In this document: positions 1-9,547 of the stretch, piece after piece
Layout of the letters: every line of letters begins with the position of its first letter
Numbering within the stretch: position 1 is the stretch's first letter
Notes under the pieces: generated by a model
What the model saw: only the letters and a program-made list of their open reading frames with translations
Database searches by the model: none
Told to the model about the DNA's origin: nothing
Source of the DNA: Clostridiaceae bacterium BRH_c20a
GTDB lineage: Bacteria > Bacillota > Peptococcia > Peptococcales > BICA1-8
Direction of reading: 5' to 3'
NCBI GenBank assembly: GCA_000961765.1
Contig: LADT01000009.1
Coordinates: forward strand, 1 to 64,000
Length of the DNA stretch: 64,000 nucleotides
Made by a program: the position numbers and the translations under genes

Positions 1-56
1 CTATGGTCTATGGTCTATGGTCTATGGTCTATGGTCTATGGTCTATGGTCTATGGT
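1..56. repeat. Heptanucleotide tandem repeat (CTATGGT)x8
   Basis: Eight perfect copies of CTATGGT open the window and probably continue beyond its edge. The same word recurs near 16292 and, inverted, near 23093. No gene is seen in 1-377 apart from this tract and the GCGTCTGACA array that follows. Confidence 0.95.
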
Positions 57-130
57 CTTATTTGACTTTATCAATTCGTTTATTTAGCGTCAACTATTAA
101 TGCTTTAAATTACTTTTAGGCTAAGATGTT

Positions 131-362
131 GCGTCTGACAATTACTACTGGATTAAGATTACGGGTCTGACACTTATATACTGGGTTATTATTATGCGTC
201 TGACATTACTTTTGGGGCATACTTTTGCGTCTGCTAAAGATTGTTTCAGATGCAGACTTCTAGAACAAACATGCAATGGTTGTGTCAGACGCAATATTTA
301 AACTTAAAAGTATTGTCAGACCAGTAATGTTACAGTGGTGTAAATCAGACGCAAAATCTATC
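131..362. repeat. Inverted array of GCGTCTGACA words, ~31-bp period (copy A)
   Basis: GCGTCTGACA or close variants start at 131, 163, 196 and 227. The reverse complement TGTCAGACGC recurs at 293, 324 and 355. The period is 31-33 bp and the two arms face each other around about position 246. Spacers between words are AT-rich and only loosely conserved. It lies downstream of era. Related arrays are at 1781, 5704 and 54086. A non-coding dispersed repeat is the safest label. Confidence 0.8.
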
Positions 363-377
363 CAATAGGATATCTTT

Positions 378-1265
378 TTAGAGTTCTTTTTGATATCCCA
401 GATTGCGTAAAACATTATCTTTATTGCGCCAGTCTTCTTTAACCTTAACCCACAGTTCTAAAAATACCTTATTACCTAGCAGAAACTCTATATCCTTGCG
501 GGCTTCTGAACCTATTTTCTTCAACAATTCACCTTTTTTGCCAATGACAATACCTTTCTGTGAATCCCTTTCTACAAAGATGGTGGCTCCAATATAAATA
601 GTATCATTACGGCGTTTTTCCATCATATCTAATATAACTGCTACACTGTGAGGTATTTCTTCCCGAGTAGAGCGCAATATTTTTTCTCTAATTAATTCAG
701 TAATTACTACCTGTTCCGGTTGATCGGTAACAGCATCATCGGGATAATATTTAGGTCCTTCAGGTAGATATTCCTTAGTTTTATTAATAAGTCTTGCAAT
801 ATTATCGCCTTGGAGAGCAGATATAGGAAAAACCTCGGCAAAATGCCCTCTTGATTGCCAGGAACTTATATTTTCAAGTATTTGTTCAGGCCTAAATAAG
901 TCGGTTTTATTTAGAATCAAAAATACCGGTGTCTTAATCTTAGCTAACTTATCTATTATGTACTGCTCACCAGCTCCAAAACTAGAACTAGTATCTACCA
1001 TATAATATATGATATCAACTTCTTCTAAAGTATTCTGTGCTATATCCACCATAAATTGTCCCAACCTATGCTTGGGTTTATGGATGCCGGGAGTATCCAA
1101 AAAAATTATTTGGGCTTCTTCCTGAGTCAGAATACCGGTTATTCTATTGCGAGTAGTCTGAGGCTTATCAGATATAATTGCAATTTTTCTATCCAGGATA
1201 CTATTTAAAAGGGTGGATTTCCCGGCATTAGGTCTGCCGATTATGGCTACAAAGCCAGATTTCAT
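378..1265 (-). CDS. era: GTPase Era
   Basis: Era is a GTP-binding protein that binds the 3' end of 16S rRNA and acts in maturation of the small ribosomal subunit. The 295-residue protein has the usual family length. The G1 loop GRPNAGKST is at residues 10-18, the G3 motif DTPG at 57-60 and G4 NKTD at 119-122. A C-terminal KH RNA-binding domain follows, including the segment around [11 protein letters not shown] and [18 protein letters not shown]. The ATG overlaps the stop of cdd by 4 bp and has a GAGGAGG site inside the end of cdd, so the two are translationally coupled. Gene order cdd-era is standard in Firmicutes. Confidence 0.97.
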   Translation of the reverse strand: MKSGFVAIIGRPNAGKSTLLNSILDRKIAIISDKPQTTRNRITGILTQEEAQIIFLDTPGIHKPKHRLGQFMVDIAQNTLEEVDIIYYMVDTSSSFGAGEQYIIDKLAKIKTPVFLILNKTDLFRPEQILENISSWQSRGHFAEVFPISALQGDNIARLINKTKEYLPEGPKYYPDDAVTDQPEQVVITELIREKILRSTREEIPHSVAVILDMMEKRRNDTIYIGATIFVERDSQKGIVIGKKGELLKKIGSEARKDIEFLLGNKVFLELWVKVKEDWRNKDNVLRNLGYQKEL

Positions 1266-1675
1266 AACTTTCGTTCCTCCTCAAGTTTAGCAGGGCTAAA
1301 TGCTAAAGGTAATAATTCCTTAGCTTTATAAATTTTATATTCACCAGATACATTAGCTAAAATGACATCTATATCCTCACCAAACTCGATAAATACTTGA
1401 CGGCAGGGACCACAGGGCGAAGTTATTTCCTCAGTATCAGTTGATATTGCAATAGCCTTAAATTTTCTAAATCCTTCCGAAACGGCTTTAAAAATTGCAG
1501 TTCGTTCTCCACAATTGGTAAGACTGTAGCTCGCATTTTCAATATTACAGCCGGTAAAAACCTGCCCATCCTCTGTTAAAATAGCAGCCCCTACCCGAAA
1601 TTGAGAGTAAGGAACATAGGCCATTTCTTTAGCTTCTGCAGCCTTTTGTACTAACTCTTCATAGCTAATCATCAT
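1262..1675 (-). CDS. cdd: Cytidine deaminase
   Basis: Hydrolytic deamination of cytidine and deoxycytidine to uridine forms, in pyrimidine salvage. The 137-residue protein has the zinc-site motifs of the homotetrameric family: C55-G-E57 (catalytic Glu) and PCGPC at 87-91 with C88 and C91. The substrate-binding CNIENASY segment is at 43-50. Two adjacent ATG codons follow the GAGGAGG site; the second (start 1672) has the more usual spacing, so the true start is uncertain by one codon. The stop overlaps era by 4 bp. Confidence 0.95.
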   Translation of the reverse strand: MMISYEELVQKAAEAKEMAYVPYSQFRVGAAILTEDGQVFTGCNIENASYSLTNCGERTAIFKAVSEGFRKFKAIAISTDTEEITSPCGPCRQVFIEFGEDIDVILANVSGEYKIYKAKELLPLAFSPAKLEEERKL

Positions 1676-1780
1676 TTTCCTCCTCTGGAGTACTATCTTT
1701 TGGTCGGTGCTCAGTATACAGGGACCAGGGACCAGTGTCTAGTATTCAGCAATTATAAGCAATTATATTAGATAGAATTT

Positions 1781-1866
1781 GCGTCTGACAATTGCTATCA
1801 GGTAAATATTACTCGTCTGACATTACTTAAGGGTTATTTATTGCGTCTGACACAAGCATTACATGT
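1781..1866. repeat. GCGTCTGACA array, single arm (copy B)
   Basis: Word starts at 1781, 1813 and 1843 (period 32 and 30 bp), ending in the extended form GCGTCTGACACAAGCATTAC that is shared with copies C and D. It lies in the 321-bp gap upstream of cdd. The rest of that gap holds an 8-bp tandem repeat (CACTGTAG, about 1955-1975) and a degenerate CCTTAACCTAGCGAAGCG repeat at about 1903-1937. No gene is seen there. Confidence 0.75.
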
Positions 1867-1996
1867 TTATTTTGTAGTAGTATAGATTTTCTTTAGGTCC
1901 TTCTTAACCTTAACCTAGCGAAGCGAAACCTTAACCTATGCATTATTTCTGTTGCACTGTAGCACTGTAGCACTGACGTGCTGTATAACCCTTGAG

Positions 1997-3031
1997 CTAA
2001 TACGCTACATTAACATTGACTGGAACTACGCTTATCCAAGTATTACCTTCTTTCAGAGCAACCTCTTCTCCTTCGCTCTGGTAATACTTAGTCACACCGG
2101 CTTTTTTCTCCCAAATGCCCTGAATAACCTGACCTTCTGAAAAGAAGACAGCCTTGCCGGTACCATTTAGAGTTAGCTCTAGGCGACCTTCATCATCAAT
2201 TACCCGGGCATTTATCATCTGAATAATAACATTTTTCGCTGTAAGCTGTTCACCTGTATTTAGCCAATGGGTGACACCACCGGTAAATCTTAAATATCGT
2301 TTAGTGTTGTCATCATAGAGATATTCTGCCCGAAAATCGCTATGTTGGTAACTAATACTAATCTTGTTAGATATATTACCCTTAAATTCTTCTTTGGAGC
2401 TTAAATATTTAAAATCAAAAATTTGACCATTTTCCCTAAAACCCTCCTGTAACGCTACACGCCGTAAAGTATTAGCATCAGAATAAAGGTTATAGGGAGC
2501 TTCTCTTTCATTAATACGCCAAAAAGCCCGGTCCACGCCACCTTCTAAACCGTTCAAATTACCAATCTCACCAAATTTTGCAAAGGCCTGGGGACTCCCT
2601 CCCGCGTGAACAAAAATAGGATCATATTCTTTACTAATATCTATATTATAATCCCTGGCACTCCTAATGGGGCCGATTAGCTCTGGTTCATATCTTGAAA
2701 AAACTGCCATAAAACGAGTAGTTCCCCCTTCAATAGGTAACTCAAAAACTAAATCAGCTTCATTAAGACCAGATTGGGGGCGTGCATTTAGGTCATTATC
2801 AATTACTACTACCAGATTCCTTTTTCTAGGTAGCTCTAGCCAATTCTCATCTTCCTCGCTTACTTCCTCTGTAATCGGTAAACTAGGCAATTCTACTTCT
2901 GGTTCTACCTCTTCTTCAACCTGCTGATGGGGTTTTAGCAAATCACCTATATAAGTAAAGCCTGCAACTCCTGCTATTATCCCAAAAACTAATAAAATAA
3001 TAATAACAAAATTTTTTTTAAGCCAGTTCAT
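1997..3031 (-). CDS. DUF3048 (YerB-like) membrane-anchored protein
   Basis: 344 residues from the chosen start. One N-terminal membrane segment (about residues 5-27) anchors an extracytoplasmic domain of the DUF3048/YerB family, recognisable from the N-terminal block around RNLVVVIDNDLNARPQSGL and a C-terminal block. The family's biochemical role is not established. I chose the ATG at 3031 rather than upstream codons because GAGGAGG lies 9 nt ahead of it; this Shine-Dalgarno is inside the end of the DUF502 gene, which overlaps by 14 bp. No lipobox cysteine is present, unlike the Bacillus lipoprotein YerB. Confidence 0.8.
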   Translation of the reverse strand: MNWLKKNFVIIILLVFGIIAGVAGFTYIGDLLKPHQQVEEEVEPEVELPSLPITEEVSEEDENWLELPRKRNLVVVIDNDLNARPQSGLNEADLVFELPIEGGTTRFMAVFSRYEPELIGPIRSARDYNIDISKEYDPIFVHAGGSPQAFAKFGEIGNLNGLEGGVDRAFWRINEREAPYNLYSDANTLRRVALQEGFRENGQIFDFKYLSSKEEFKGNISNKISISYQHSDFRAEYLYDDNTKRYLRFTGGVTHWLNTGEQLTAKNVIIQMINARVIDDEGRLELTLNGTGKAVFFSEGQVIQGIWEKKAGVTKYYQSEGEEVALKEGNTWISVVPVNVNVAY

Positions 3032-3665
3032 CTTTTTTCTCCTCCTCATAAGGCGGTGCAAATACCCCGCCAGAGATAACCAGTTTTATCCCTTCTTCAA
3101 CTGTCATTTCTAGAGGAATTATATCTTCTTTAGGTACAAGTAATAAAAATCCTGAGGTGGGGTTAGGCGTAGTAGGCAGAAAGACATTTACCATTTCATG
3201 TTTAGTCTTTGCTTGGACTTCCCCTTTAGAAGTTCCTGTGATAAAAGCTAAAGCATACAGACCTTTACGGGGATACTCTAAGAGTACAACCTTTTGGAAA
3301 GCACCTTTATCCTGGCTCATAAATGCTTCCACAATCTGCTTGACAGCATTATAAATAGATTTAACAACTGGCAAAGAGAGCATCATGCGTTCAAAAAAGC
3401 TGATTACTTTTTTACCCATGAAATTTCTAGCTAAGATACCAGTTAAAATAATGAAGATAATAGTAATTACAAAACCTACACCAGAAAATTCCCTGCTAAG
3501 CTGTTGGAGATAATTAAGTCCCGGAATGTACTTTGCAAAAGGGACTTTTCCTAATATTAAACTGTCGATAAAATTAAACAAAAGTAAAAAAACATAAATA
3601 CTTACTACAGTGGGCAAAAGAACTGCCAACCCTGTCAGAAAATATTTTTGTATTTTTTTAATCAC
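3018..3665 (-). CDS. DUF502 family membrane protein
   Basis: 215 residues starting at a GTG preceded by AAGGAG. Two strong membrane segments (about residues 8-32 and 60-88) and a soluble C-terminal half with the family's conserved stretch around LLEYPRKGLYALAFITG and FLPTTPNPTSG. DUF502 proteins are widespread in bacteria and plants, without a proven reaction. The gene lies 17 bp after the CorC-like gene and overlaps the DUF3048 gene, so the three form an operon, probably for envelope functions. Confidence 0.8.
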   Translation of the reverse strand: MIKKIQKYFLTGLAVLLPTVVSIYVFLLLFNFIDSLILGKVPFAKYIPGLNYLQQLSREFSGVGFVITIIFIILTGILARNFMGKKVISFFERMMLSLPVVKSIYNAVKQIVEAFMSQDKGAFQKVVLLEYPRKGLYALAFITGTSKGEVQAKTKHEMVNVFLPTTPNPTSGFLLLVPKEDIIPLEMTVEEGIKLVISGGVFAPPYEEEKKDELA

Positions 3666-3682
3666 ACACCAACAACTCCTTA

Positions 3683-4939
3683 TTATATATCTTTTTCCTT
3701 CCAAACCTTAACTTTATCTACCCTCCGGCCTAAGGTTTTCTCTACTTTTATTTTAACATTTCCTAGGCTCAATTCCTCCCCCTCTTTGGGAAGATGACCT
3801 AATAAATGAAATACCAGGCCGCTTATGGTCTCAAAATCATCATCAGGCAAATCTATATTTAAGGATTCATTTATGTCATAAATACTTGCCCGAGCATCAA
3901 CCCTAATAGAATCATCAGTAAGCATGACAATAGATTCCTCTTCGATATCAAACTCATCCTGGATATCACCAATAATTTCTTCAATAACATCTTCAATTGT
4001 GACTAGCCCGGCAGTACCTCCATATTCATCAATAACAATAGCCATATGTACTTTCGCCAGCCTGAGCTCTGCCAATAAATCCCTTACCTTTTTCGTTTCC
4101 GGAATATAATAGGCAGGACGCATAAGCTTGCGGATTTCTAATGCAGTAAAATCCTTGTTAATGTTTTTTAACAAATCCTTTGCATAAATTATCCCAATTA
4201 TATTATCGGTAGTATCCTCATAGACGGGAATACGAGAATGCCCTGCATCAATAGCGATATTAACTACAATAGAAAATGACTCAGTTACATCAGTTACTAT
4301 CATATCAATTCTAGGTGTCATTATTTCTCTAACTAATGTATCATCAAATTCAAAAATGCTGTTGATCATGGCTCGCTCACTTTCAGCTATGAGGCCTTCC
4401 TCTTGACCAACGTTAACTAAAAGCTTGAGTTCATCCTCTGTGATGAAGGGACCCTGTTTTGCATCACTGCCAGTTAACTTAAGCATTAAATTAGTTAAGA
4501 CAGCCAGCACCTTAATTATGGGCATTAAAATTATGCTTAACACTCTAATAATATCAATTATATTTAAAGACCATTTTTCAGCATTCTGAGCTGCAATAGT
4601 TTTAGGCGCAACCTCACCAAAGATTAGCACTAGGATAGTCATAACCCCGGTAGCAATCCCCACGCCCCGGCTCCCGAAAATATCAATAGCCATAGAGGTA
4701 GCTATGGCGGATGCCCCAATATTTACTATGTTATTGCCAATTAAGATTGTAGCAATCAATCGATTTGGTTCATCAAGCATTTTCATAATAAGTTGGGCTT
4801 TTTTATTCCCTTCCTCTGCCATATGTAACACTCTAACTTTGTTGAGAGAAAACAAAGCAGTTTCAGTTGATGAAAAAAAGCCAGATAAAATTATTAATAT
4901 AAAAAGAATAAATGTTTGTAGTAAAATATCAATACTCAA
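3683..4939 (-). CDS. CNNM/CBS-domain (HlyC/CorC family) transporter-like protein
   Basis: 418 residues. The order is an N-terminal DUF21/CNNM membrane domain with about four helices (including SGFFSSTETALFSLNKVR), two CBS domains in the middle (around EIMTPRID and VHMAIVIDEYGG), and a C-terminal CorC_HlyC domain. Members are implicated in Mg2+/Co2+ export or resistance; the old hemolysin label is misleading. The start is the TTG at 4939, behind a GGGGAAGGGG ribosome site. Upstream in-frame codons run into a MITE-like repeat and are unlikely to be coding. Confidence 0.85.
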   Translation of the reverse strand: MSIDILLQTFILFILIILSGFFSSTETALFSLNKVRVLHMAEEGNKKAQLIMKMLDEPNRLIATILIGNNIVNIGASAIATSMAIDIFGSRGVGIATGVMTILVLIFGEVAPKTIAAQNAEKWSLNIIDIIRVLSIILMPIIKVLAVLTNLMLKLTGSDAKQGPFITEDELKLLVNVGQEEGLIAESERAMINSIFEFDDTLVREIMTPRIDMIVTDVTESFSIVVNIAIDAGHSRIPVYEDTTDNIIGIIYAKDLLKNINKDFTALEIRKLMRPAYYIPETKKVRDLLAELRLAKVHMAIVIDEYGGTAGLVTIEDVIEEIIGDIQDEFDIEEESIVMLTDDSIRVDARASIYDINESLNIDLPDDDFETISGLVFHLLGHLPKEGEELSLGNVKIKVEKTLGRRVDKVKVWKEKDI

Positions 4940-4972
4940 AAAAAATCCCCTTCCCCCATAATATAACGAGAC

Positions 4973-5204
4973 CACTGAAAAAGTCCAATTCCGTGTCATT
5001 GCTATGAAGCTATTGATTGTTGCTGTGTCATCCTGAGGGAGAAACGACCGAAAGATCTTAAGATTCTTCACTACGTAAGATCCTTCGCTGTCGCTCAGGT
5101 AAGCAGGGTATCAAAATCATGTGTTCAGATTTTGTTTGCATCGCTTAGTTTTTTCACCTAATGACAAGCTTGGCTATTTGCCATATTACTTAACTTTTTC
5201 AGTG
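4973..5204. mobile_element. MITE-like element with 12-bp perfect terminal inverted repeats
   Basis: CACTGAAAAAGT (4973-4984) and ACTTTTTCAGTG (5193-5204) are exact inverses. TAATATAACG occurs just outside both ends (4959-4968 and 5210-5219), which resembles a target duplication. Inside is the block TGTCATCCTGAGGGAG...CGAAAGATC, which recurs in a second copy at 32397-32586. There is no transposase frame, so it is non-autonomous. This accounts for most of the gap 4940-5257. Confidence 0.6.
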
Positions 5205-5257
5205 CCTTCTAATATAACGTCAGCAAATATGGCTAGTTGCCATTATCTATAGTGTTA

Positions 5258-5635
5258 TTAGGAAAGGTCTGAAAAATACCTATATAATTCAGGTAGAAAA
5301 ACAACCGCCCCAACTACTAAAGCGTTAAGGACGGCCACTAAAACTGCTCCTGCTGCTACATCTTTGGCTGCCTGAGCTAAAGGATGATGCTCACCGGTAT
5401 ATAAATCTATGGCTCTCTCAATTGAGGTATTTATCATTTCTAAAGTGAGTACTAAAGTAACACTAAATAATACTAACAACCATTGACTAGCAGATATCTG
5501 AAAAAACCAAGAAAGGACTAGTGCTAGTCCAGCCAATTTTAAGTGAATGCGAAAATGATTTTCATTTCTGACACAGTAGATAATACCACGTATGGCATTA
5601 GTGAGACTGTTTATAAAGTTTGATTTGTTTTTCAT
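5258..5635 (-). CDS. dgkA: Diacylglycerol kinase / undecaprenol kinase (DgkA family)
   Basis: Small integral-membrane lipid kinase that phosphorylates undecaprenol (Gram-positive members) or diacylglycerol. 125 residues with three membrane helices and the family signature EMINTSIERAIDL, in which the Glu and Asn belong to the active site. In Gram-positive bacteria it typically sits between ybeY and cdd/era, as here. ATG start with AGAGG 8 nt upstream. Which lipid is used cannot be told from sequence. Confidence 0.92.
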   Translation of the reverse strand: MKNKSNFINSLTNAIRGIIYCVRNENHFRIHLKLAGLALVLSWFFQISASQWLLVLFSVTLVLTLEMINTSIERAIDLYTGEHHPLAQAAKDVAAGAVLVAVLNALVVGAVVFLPELYRYFSDLS

Positions 5636-5703
5636 AGAAAATACCTCTGTAAGCGCTTATTCATGGACACTTATTGCCAGATATACTACTAGGCGAACAT
5701 ATT

Positions 5704-5903
5704 GCGTCTGAAATACACCCCTGCAACCTTATCGGTCTGACAATACTTTGGGGTTAATATCTTGCGTCTGACACAAGCATTGCATGTCTATTCCGTAGCC
5801 TTTTGAAGCTTATAGTCACTTATTAGTTTGTGTCAGACGCAATAGTATGCCCCCAAAGTAATGTCAGACGCGTAATGTTCACCCAGGAGTAATTGTCAGA
5901 CGC
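5704..5903. repeat. Inverted array of GCGTCTGACA words (copy C, both arms)
   Basis: Left-arm words start at 5704, 5733 and 5764; right-arm TGTCAGACGC words start at 5831, 5862 and 5894. The period is 29-32 bp. The right arm, read in reverse, closely follows the left arm of copy A, including spacer pieces such as ATTACTTTGGGGGCATACT. It fills the gap between dgkA and ybeY; no gene is seen there. Confidence 0.8.
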
Positions 5904-5931
5904 AATAGTCTATCCCTATAGAAGTCATCCG

Positions 5932-6414
5932 CTACTCCCTAGTCAGCCCTACTGCCTCTAGCAGTTCTTCCTCTCTGCGGCGCATAACCTTCTGATCCTC
6001 ATCGGTCATGTGGTCATAGCCTAGAAGGTGTAATAAACCGTGCACCATTAAATAGGCAATTTCCCGTTCCAGAGAATGATTATACTCTTGAGCTTGCCTC
6101 CAAGCAGTTTCAAGGGAGATTATTATATCACCCAAAAGAAGTTCTTCTTCACCATCTATTATAGTCAACTCATCTTCGCCAGCTTCTAAAAGGGCAAAGG
6201 AGAGAACATCAGTGGGCATGTCTTTCCCTCGATACTCTTTGTTCAATTCCTGAATTCCGTCATCATCCTTAAAAACCAGGCTGATTTCCGCCTGGGGATC
6301 AACATCCTCTAAAGACAGGCATTTTTCAGCAATTATTGAAAGGTCAGCCTCCCATTGGGGGTGCAGCGGGATTTTTTTCTGGTGGTTGGTTATTATCAGC
6401 GACACTTTTTTCAC
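5932..6414 (-). CDS. ybeY: Endoribonuclease YbeY
   Basis: Zinc-dependent single-strand endoribonuclease used in 16S rRNA 3'-end maturation and ribosome quality control. 160 residues with the metal motif HGLLHLLGYDH near residues 130-140. The start is a GTG (MKKVSLIITN...) lying inside the end of pgpH: the two genes overlap by 71 bp, in different frames. The usual family N-terminus matches this start, so the long overlap seems real. Order pgpH-ybeY-dgkA is conserved. Confidence 0.93.
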   Translation of the reverse strand: MKKVSLIITNHQKKIPLHPQWEADLSIIAEKCLSLEDVDPQAEISLVFKDDDGIQELNKEYRGKDMPTDVLSFALLEAGEDELTIIDGEEELLLGDIIISLETAWRQAQEYNHSLEREIAYLMVHGLLHLLGYDHMTDEDQKVMRRREEELLEAVGLTRE

Positions 6415-8530
6415 CTTTCTTTTCCATTGCTTTTAGCATATTCTCAGGATACTCTATCCTATGGTGGAAAATACCGTTTAATACCCGTACAAAAGCATTA
6501 GCTATTTTATCTAAGTCTTTAAAGGTAAGGTCACACTCGTCTAACTGTCCATCATTTAACCTGTCCTTAAGAATATTTCTGACTAGCCCTTCAATTTTTC
6601 CGGGTGTAGATTGTTTCATGGATCTTACTGCTGCCTCCACATTGTCAGCAAGCATTATGATAGCAGCCTCTTTACTTTGTGGCTTAGGAGCATCATAGCG
6701 ATAATCTTCTTCATTGACAGTATCTTCTTTTTCCGATTCAAGTGCTTTATGATAAAAGAATTTCACCATGCTGGTACCGTGATGCTGAGCTACCATATCA
6801 ATAATTATTTGGGGCAAACCATAGTTTTTACAAAGTTCCACACCATCTTTAACATGGGATGTAATAATCAGAGTACTTAATGGAGCAGCAATTTTATCAT
6901 GGGGGTTTTCTGTCATTTGGTTTTCCACAAAGAAATAAGGTCTTTTTATTTTTCCCGCATCATGATAATATGCACCTACTCTTACCAGCAAGGAATCAGC
7001 TCCTATGGCATCAGCAGCAGCTTCCCCTAAGTTGCCAACTAAAATACTGTGATGGTATGTGCCAGGTGCCTCCATAAGCACCTTTTTTAAAAGTGGATGA
7101 TTAGGAGTTGATAATTCTAGCAGCCGTACCGAAGTAGTAATGCCAAAACCGCTCTCCAAATAAGGCAATAAGCCAATAGTTAATATCGAAGAAAGAAGAC
7201 CATTAGCAATTCCAAAGCCAGAGCCAATAATAATTAACTGCCAGCTTAAGTTGTTTAATAGACCTAAAGAAAGCACACTGGCAATATTAACCAATGCTAT
7301 CCAAAGACCCGCCTTAGCTAAATCAGAGCGCTGGCTCAGATGGGAAACACTATAAACACCAACTAAACCGCCTGAAAGAGCAGTTAAAACAAAAGTCATA
7401 CTTCCTGTAAATAAGCCAACAAACATAGTGAAAACTATAGTAGTAAAAATAGCCAGCTTCGTATCTAAAAGAATAGCTATTAGCATTGTTCCTGCCGCGA
7501 TAGGAATCATATGGCCTACTTGTTCTGCTCGCTCAGGAACATTGCTCAGATTAATAGCCAAAATTAATTTCATTAGAACTAAAGTCACAACAACTAAAAG
7601 CATCATAAGAACTAAATAATTCTCATTACGGTATAGGTCCTTCTTATAATGCCTAAGGAACAAAGCCCCCAAGATCATCAGTAGTGCTGTAAAAATGGCA
7701 AGGCCCAAAAGAATATAAGTAGGTGAAGCATTATTCTTGTACCCCAACCATGTCAAAATGTTAACCTGCCGGTCTGTTAAAACATCGCCGGCACTTACTA
7801 TTCGCTCATTTTTTTGAATTACTACATTAACAGGCTCTACCTCTTCCATAGCCTGTTGTCCTTTTTCCTCAGTAGCCTTCTCGCTAAAGGCCAAATTAGG
7901 TCTAAATTCAATTGCGCTTAAAGCACCCTTGATTAATTCCCGGTAGGAATTGTTTATTTCCAAAAGTTCAACCTCAGATAAAATTTTATCCTTAACTATC
8001 TGTAAATTCTCATTACTAACTCCGGAGTTGTAAGTATTGCTCACTATTCTTATTGCCTGGGCTTCCAGACTTTCAATTTGTTTAGGTTCTAAATTAAGAA
8101 TTTCCTGCCATTGTTTTTCTGTAACAGTCCACTTCAAGGACTGCAAAGCATTTATTTTTTCATTTTCAGTTAATGAAGGGTTAATTATTACCCCTAAAAC
8201 CCTTTTGAAGTTAGAGCTGATTGGATTCTTCATTTTCTCGCCAACTTCAGGGTTGAGCTCATAAACAGGCATAACCTTTTGATAAGCTTCCTGCCTCTTT
8301 TTTTCCGTTGCTTCTTCATCTTCAAAAGTAAGATATCTATTGGCGGAGATATCAATAGGACTAACTTGTCCAACCTCTAACGGCATTTGTTCAGGTAAAA
8401 AATGCAAGGCAAAAATACCCAGTGTTATTGAGAAAAATAGGATACTCCAAAGAAACCTTCGTACTTTAGTATATCCTAACCAATGGGTCACTAATTTAGG
8501 CGGTTTTATATCAAACTTTTTAAAAGCCAT
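6344..8530 (-). CDS. pgpH: 7TM-HD family cyclic-di-AMP phosphodiesterase (PgpH type)
   Basis: 728 residues. A first membrane helix near residues 25-45 is followed by an extracytoplasmic 7TMR-HDED domain (about 55-270), a bundle of seven helices and a cytoplasmic HD hydrolase domain. The HD pair lies in GAYYHDAGKIKRP and a further metal His in QHHGT. Listeria PgpH hydrolyses c-di-AMP to pApA, so the same is expected here. The ATG at 8530 follows GGAGG by 10 nt; more upstream codons overlap phoH. The C-terminal tail is Pro/Gly/Asn-rich. Confidence 0.9.
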   Translation of the reverse strand: MAFKKFDIKPPKLVTHWLGYTKVRRFLWSILFFSITLGIFALHFLPEQMPLEVGQVSPIDISANRYLTFEDEEATEKKRQEAYQKVMPVYELNPEVGEKMKNPISSNFKRVLGVIINPSLTENEKINALQSLKWTVTEKQWQEILNLEPKQIESLEAQAIRIVSNTYNSGVSNENLQIVKDKILSEVELLEINNSYRELIKGALSAIEFRPNLAFSEKATEEKGQQAMEEVEPVNVVIQKNERIVSAGDVLTDRQVNILTWLGYKNNASPTYILLGLAIFTALLMILGALFLRHYKKDLYRNENYLVLMMLLVVVTLVLMKLILAINLSNVPERAEQVGHMIPIAAGTMLIAILLDTKLAIFTTIVFTMFVGLFTGSMTFVLTALSGGLVGVYSVSHLSQRSDLAKAGLWIALVNIASVLSLGLLNNLSWQLIIIGSGFGIANGLLSSILTIGLLPYLESGFGITTSVRLLELSTPNHPLLKKVLMEAPGTYHHSILVGNLGEAAADAIGADSLLVRVGAYYHDAGKIKRPYFFVENQMTENPHDKIAAPLSTLIITSHVKDGVELCKNYGLPQIIIDMVAQHHGTSMVKFFYHKALESEKEDTVNEEDYRYDAPKPQSKEAAIIMLADNVEAAVRSMKQSTPGKIEGLVRNILKDRLNDGQLDECDLTFKDLDKIANAFVRVLNGIFHHRIEYPENMLKAMEKKGEKSVADNNQPPEKNPAAPPMGG

Positions 8531-8537
8531 AGGGAGT

Positions 8538-9512
8538 TTACCTCCTCTCATCCACCTCTTCATTGTATAACTCATAGGCAGCTATTATCCTAGAAACAAC
8601 TGGATGTCTTACTATATCAGCTCGGGTTAGATACTGAAAACTTATGTCGGAGATGGAATGCAGAATTTTTTGGATCAAAACCAAACCAGACACATTATTT
8701 TTAGGCAGGTCTACCTGTGTAATATCACCAGTTACAACAGCCTTCGAACCAAAACCAATCCGGGTTAAAAACATCTTCATCTGTTCCGGGGTGGTATTTT
8801 GGGCTTCATCCAGAATAATAAAGGAATCATCAAGGGTCCTGCCCCGCATATAGGCTAATGGAGCAATTTCGATTATCCGCTTTTCCATATAGCGCTGTGC
8901 AGTCTCCATACCCAAGACATCGTAGAGACCATCATATAAAGGTCTTAAATATGGATCTACCTTGTCCTGCATATCACCGGGCAGAAAGCCCAGCTTCTCT
9001 CCAGCTTCAACAGCCGGTCTCGTCAAAATTATCCGCTGAACATCTTTGTTTCTAAGGGCTTTGACAGCCATAACAACAGCTAAATAAGTTTTACCGGTAC
9101 CAGCCGGACCAATACCAAAAACTATATCATTTTCCTTAATAGCTTTGATATATTTATACTGCCCCAGTGTTTTAGAGCGAATTTGTTTGCCGCGGGAAGT
9201 AATCTGCAGTACTTCCGATAGATACTGTGAAATCTTTTCATCAGTTTCCTGGGAAATTAAAGTTAAAGCATAATTTATATCGGTTAGATTAATTGCTTTG
9301 CTATTGATTAGCTCAATCAAATGGTCAAATAATTGTTTAGCCGCGTGGACCTCCTCCTGAGAGCCTGATAATACTATCTCGTCACCCCGAGTAACAATTT
9401 TTGCCGAGAGATTTTTCTCGATAAATTTAAGATTCATATCCTGCATACCAAAAAGCATTGCTGCTTGATTATTATCTTTTAAGGATATTTTTACTTGATG
9501 GTTATTGGACAA
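8538..9512 (-). CDS. phoH: PhoH family ATPase
   Basis: 324 residues. A small N-terminal KH-like region is followed by the PhoH P-loop domain. Walker A GPAGTGKT is at 135-142, and Walker B is in FIILDEAQNT. Family members are ATP-binding and probably RNA-linked; in Firmicutes the gene is always near ybeY. TTG start at 9512 with AGGAGGT 10 nt upstream. The gene ends 8 bp before pgpH and supplies its ribosome site. Confidence 0.9.
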   Translation of the reverse strand: MSNNHQVKISLKDNNQAAMLFGMQDMNLKFIEKNLSAKIVTRGDEIVLSGSQEEVHAAKQLFDHLIELINSKAINLTDINYALTLISQETDEKISQYLSEVLQITSRGKQIRSKTLGQYKYIKAIKENDIVFGIGPAGTGKTYLAVVMAVKALRNKDVQRIILTRPAVEAGEKLGFLPGDMQDKVDPYLRPLYDGLYDVLGMETAQRYMEKRIIEIAPLAYMRGRTLDDSFIILDEAQNTTPEQMKMFLTRIGFGSKAVVTGDITQVDLPKNNVSGLVLIQKILHSISDISFQYLTRADIVRHPVVSRIIAAYELYNEEVDERR

Positions 9513-9547
9513 AATTTACATGACCTCCTAAATAAGTGACTAGTGGC

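Noticed and set aside
131-362. GCGTCTGACA array as a CRISPR
   Set aside because: The repeat is only 10 bp, spacers are similar between arrays, arms face each other and no cas genes are present.
4940-5071. Longer N-terminus of the CorC-like protein (start at 5071)
   Set aside because: The extension is read through the MITE-like element, whereas the TTG at 4939 has a good ribosome site and gives the family start.
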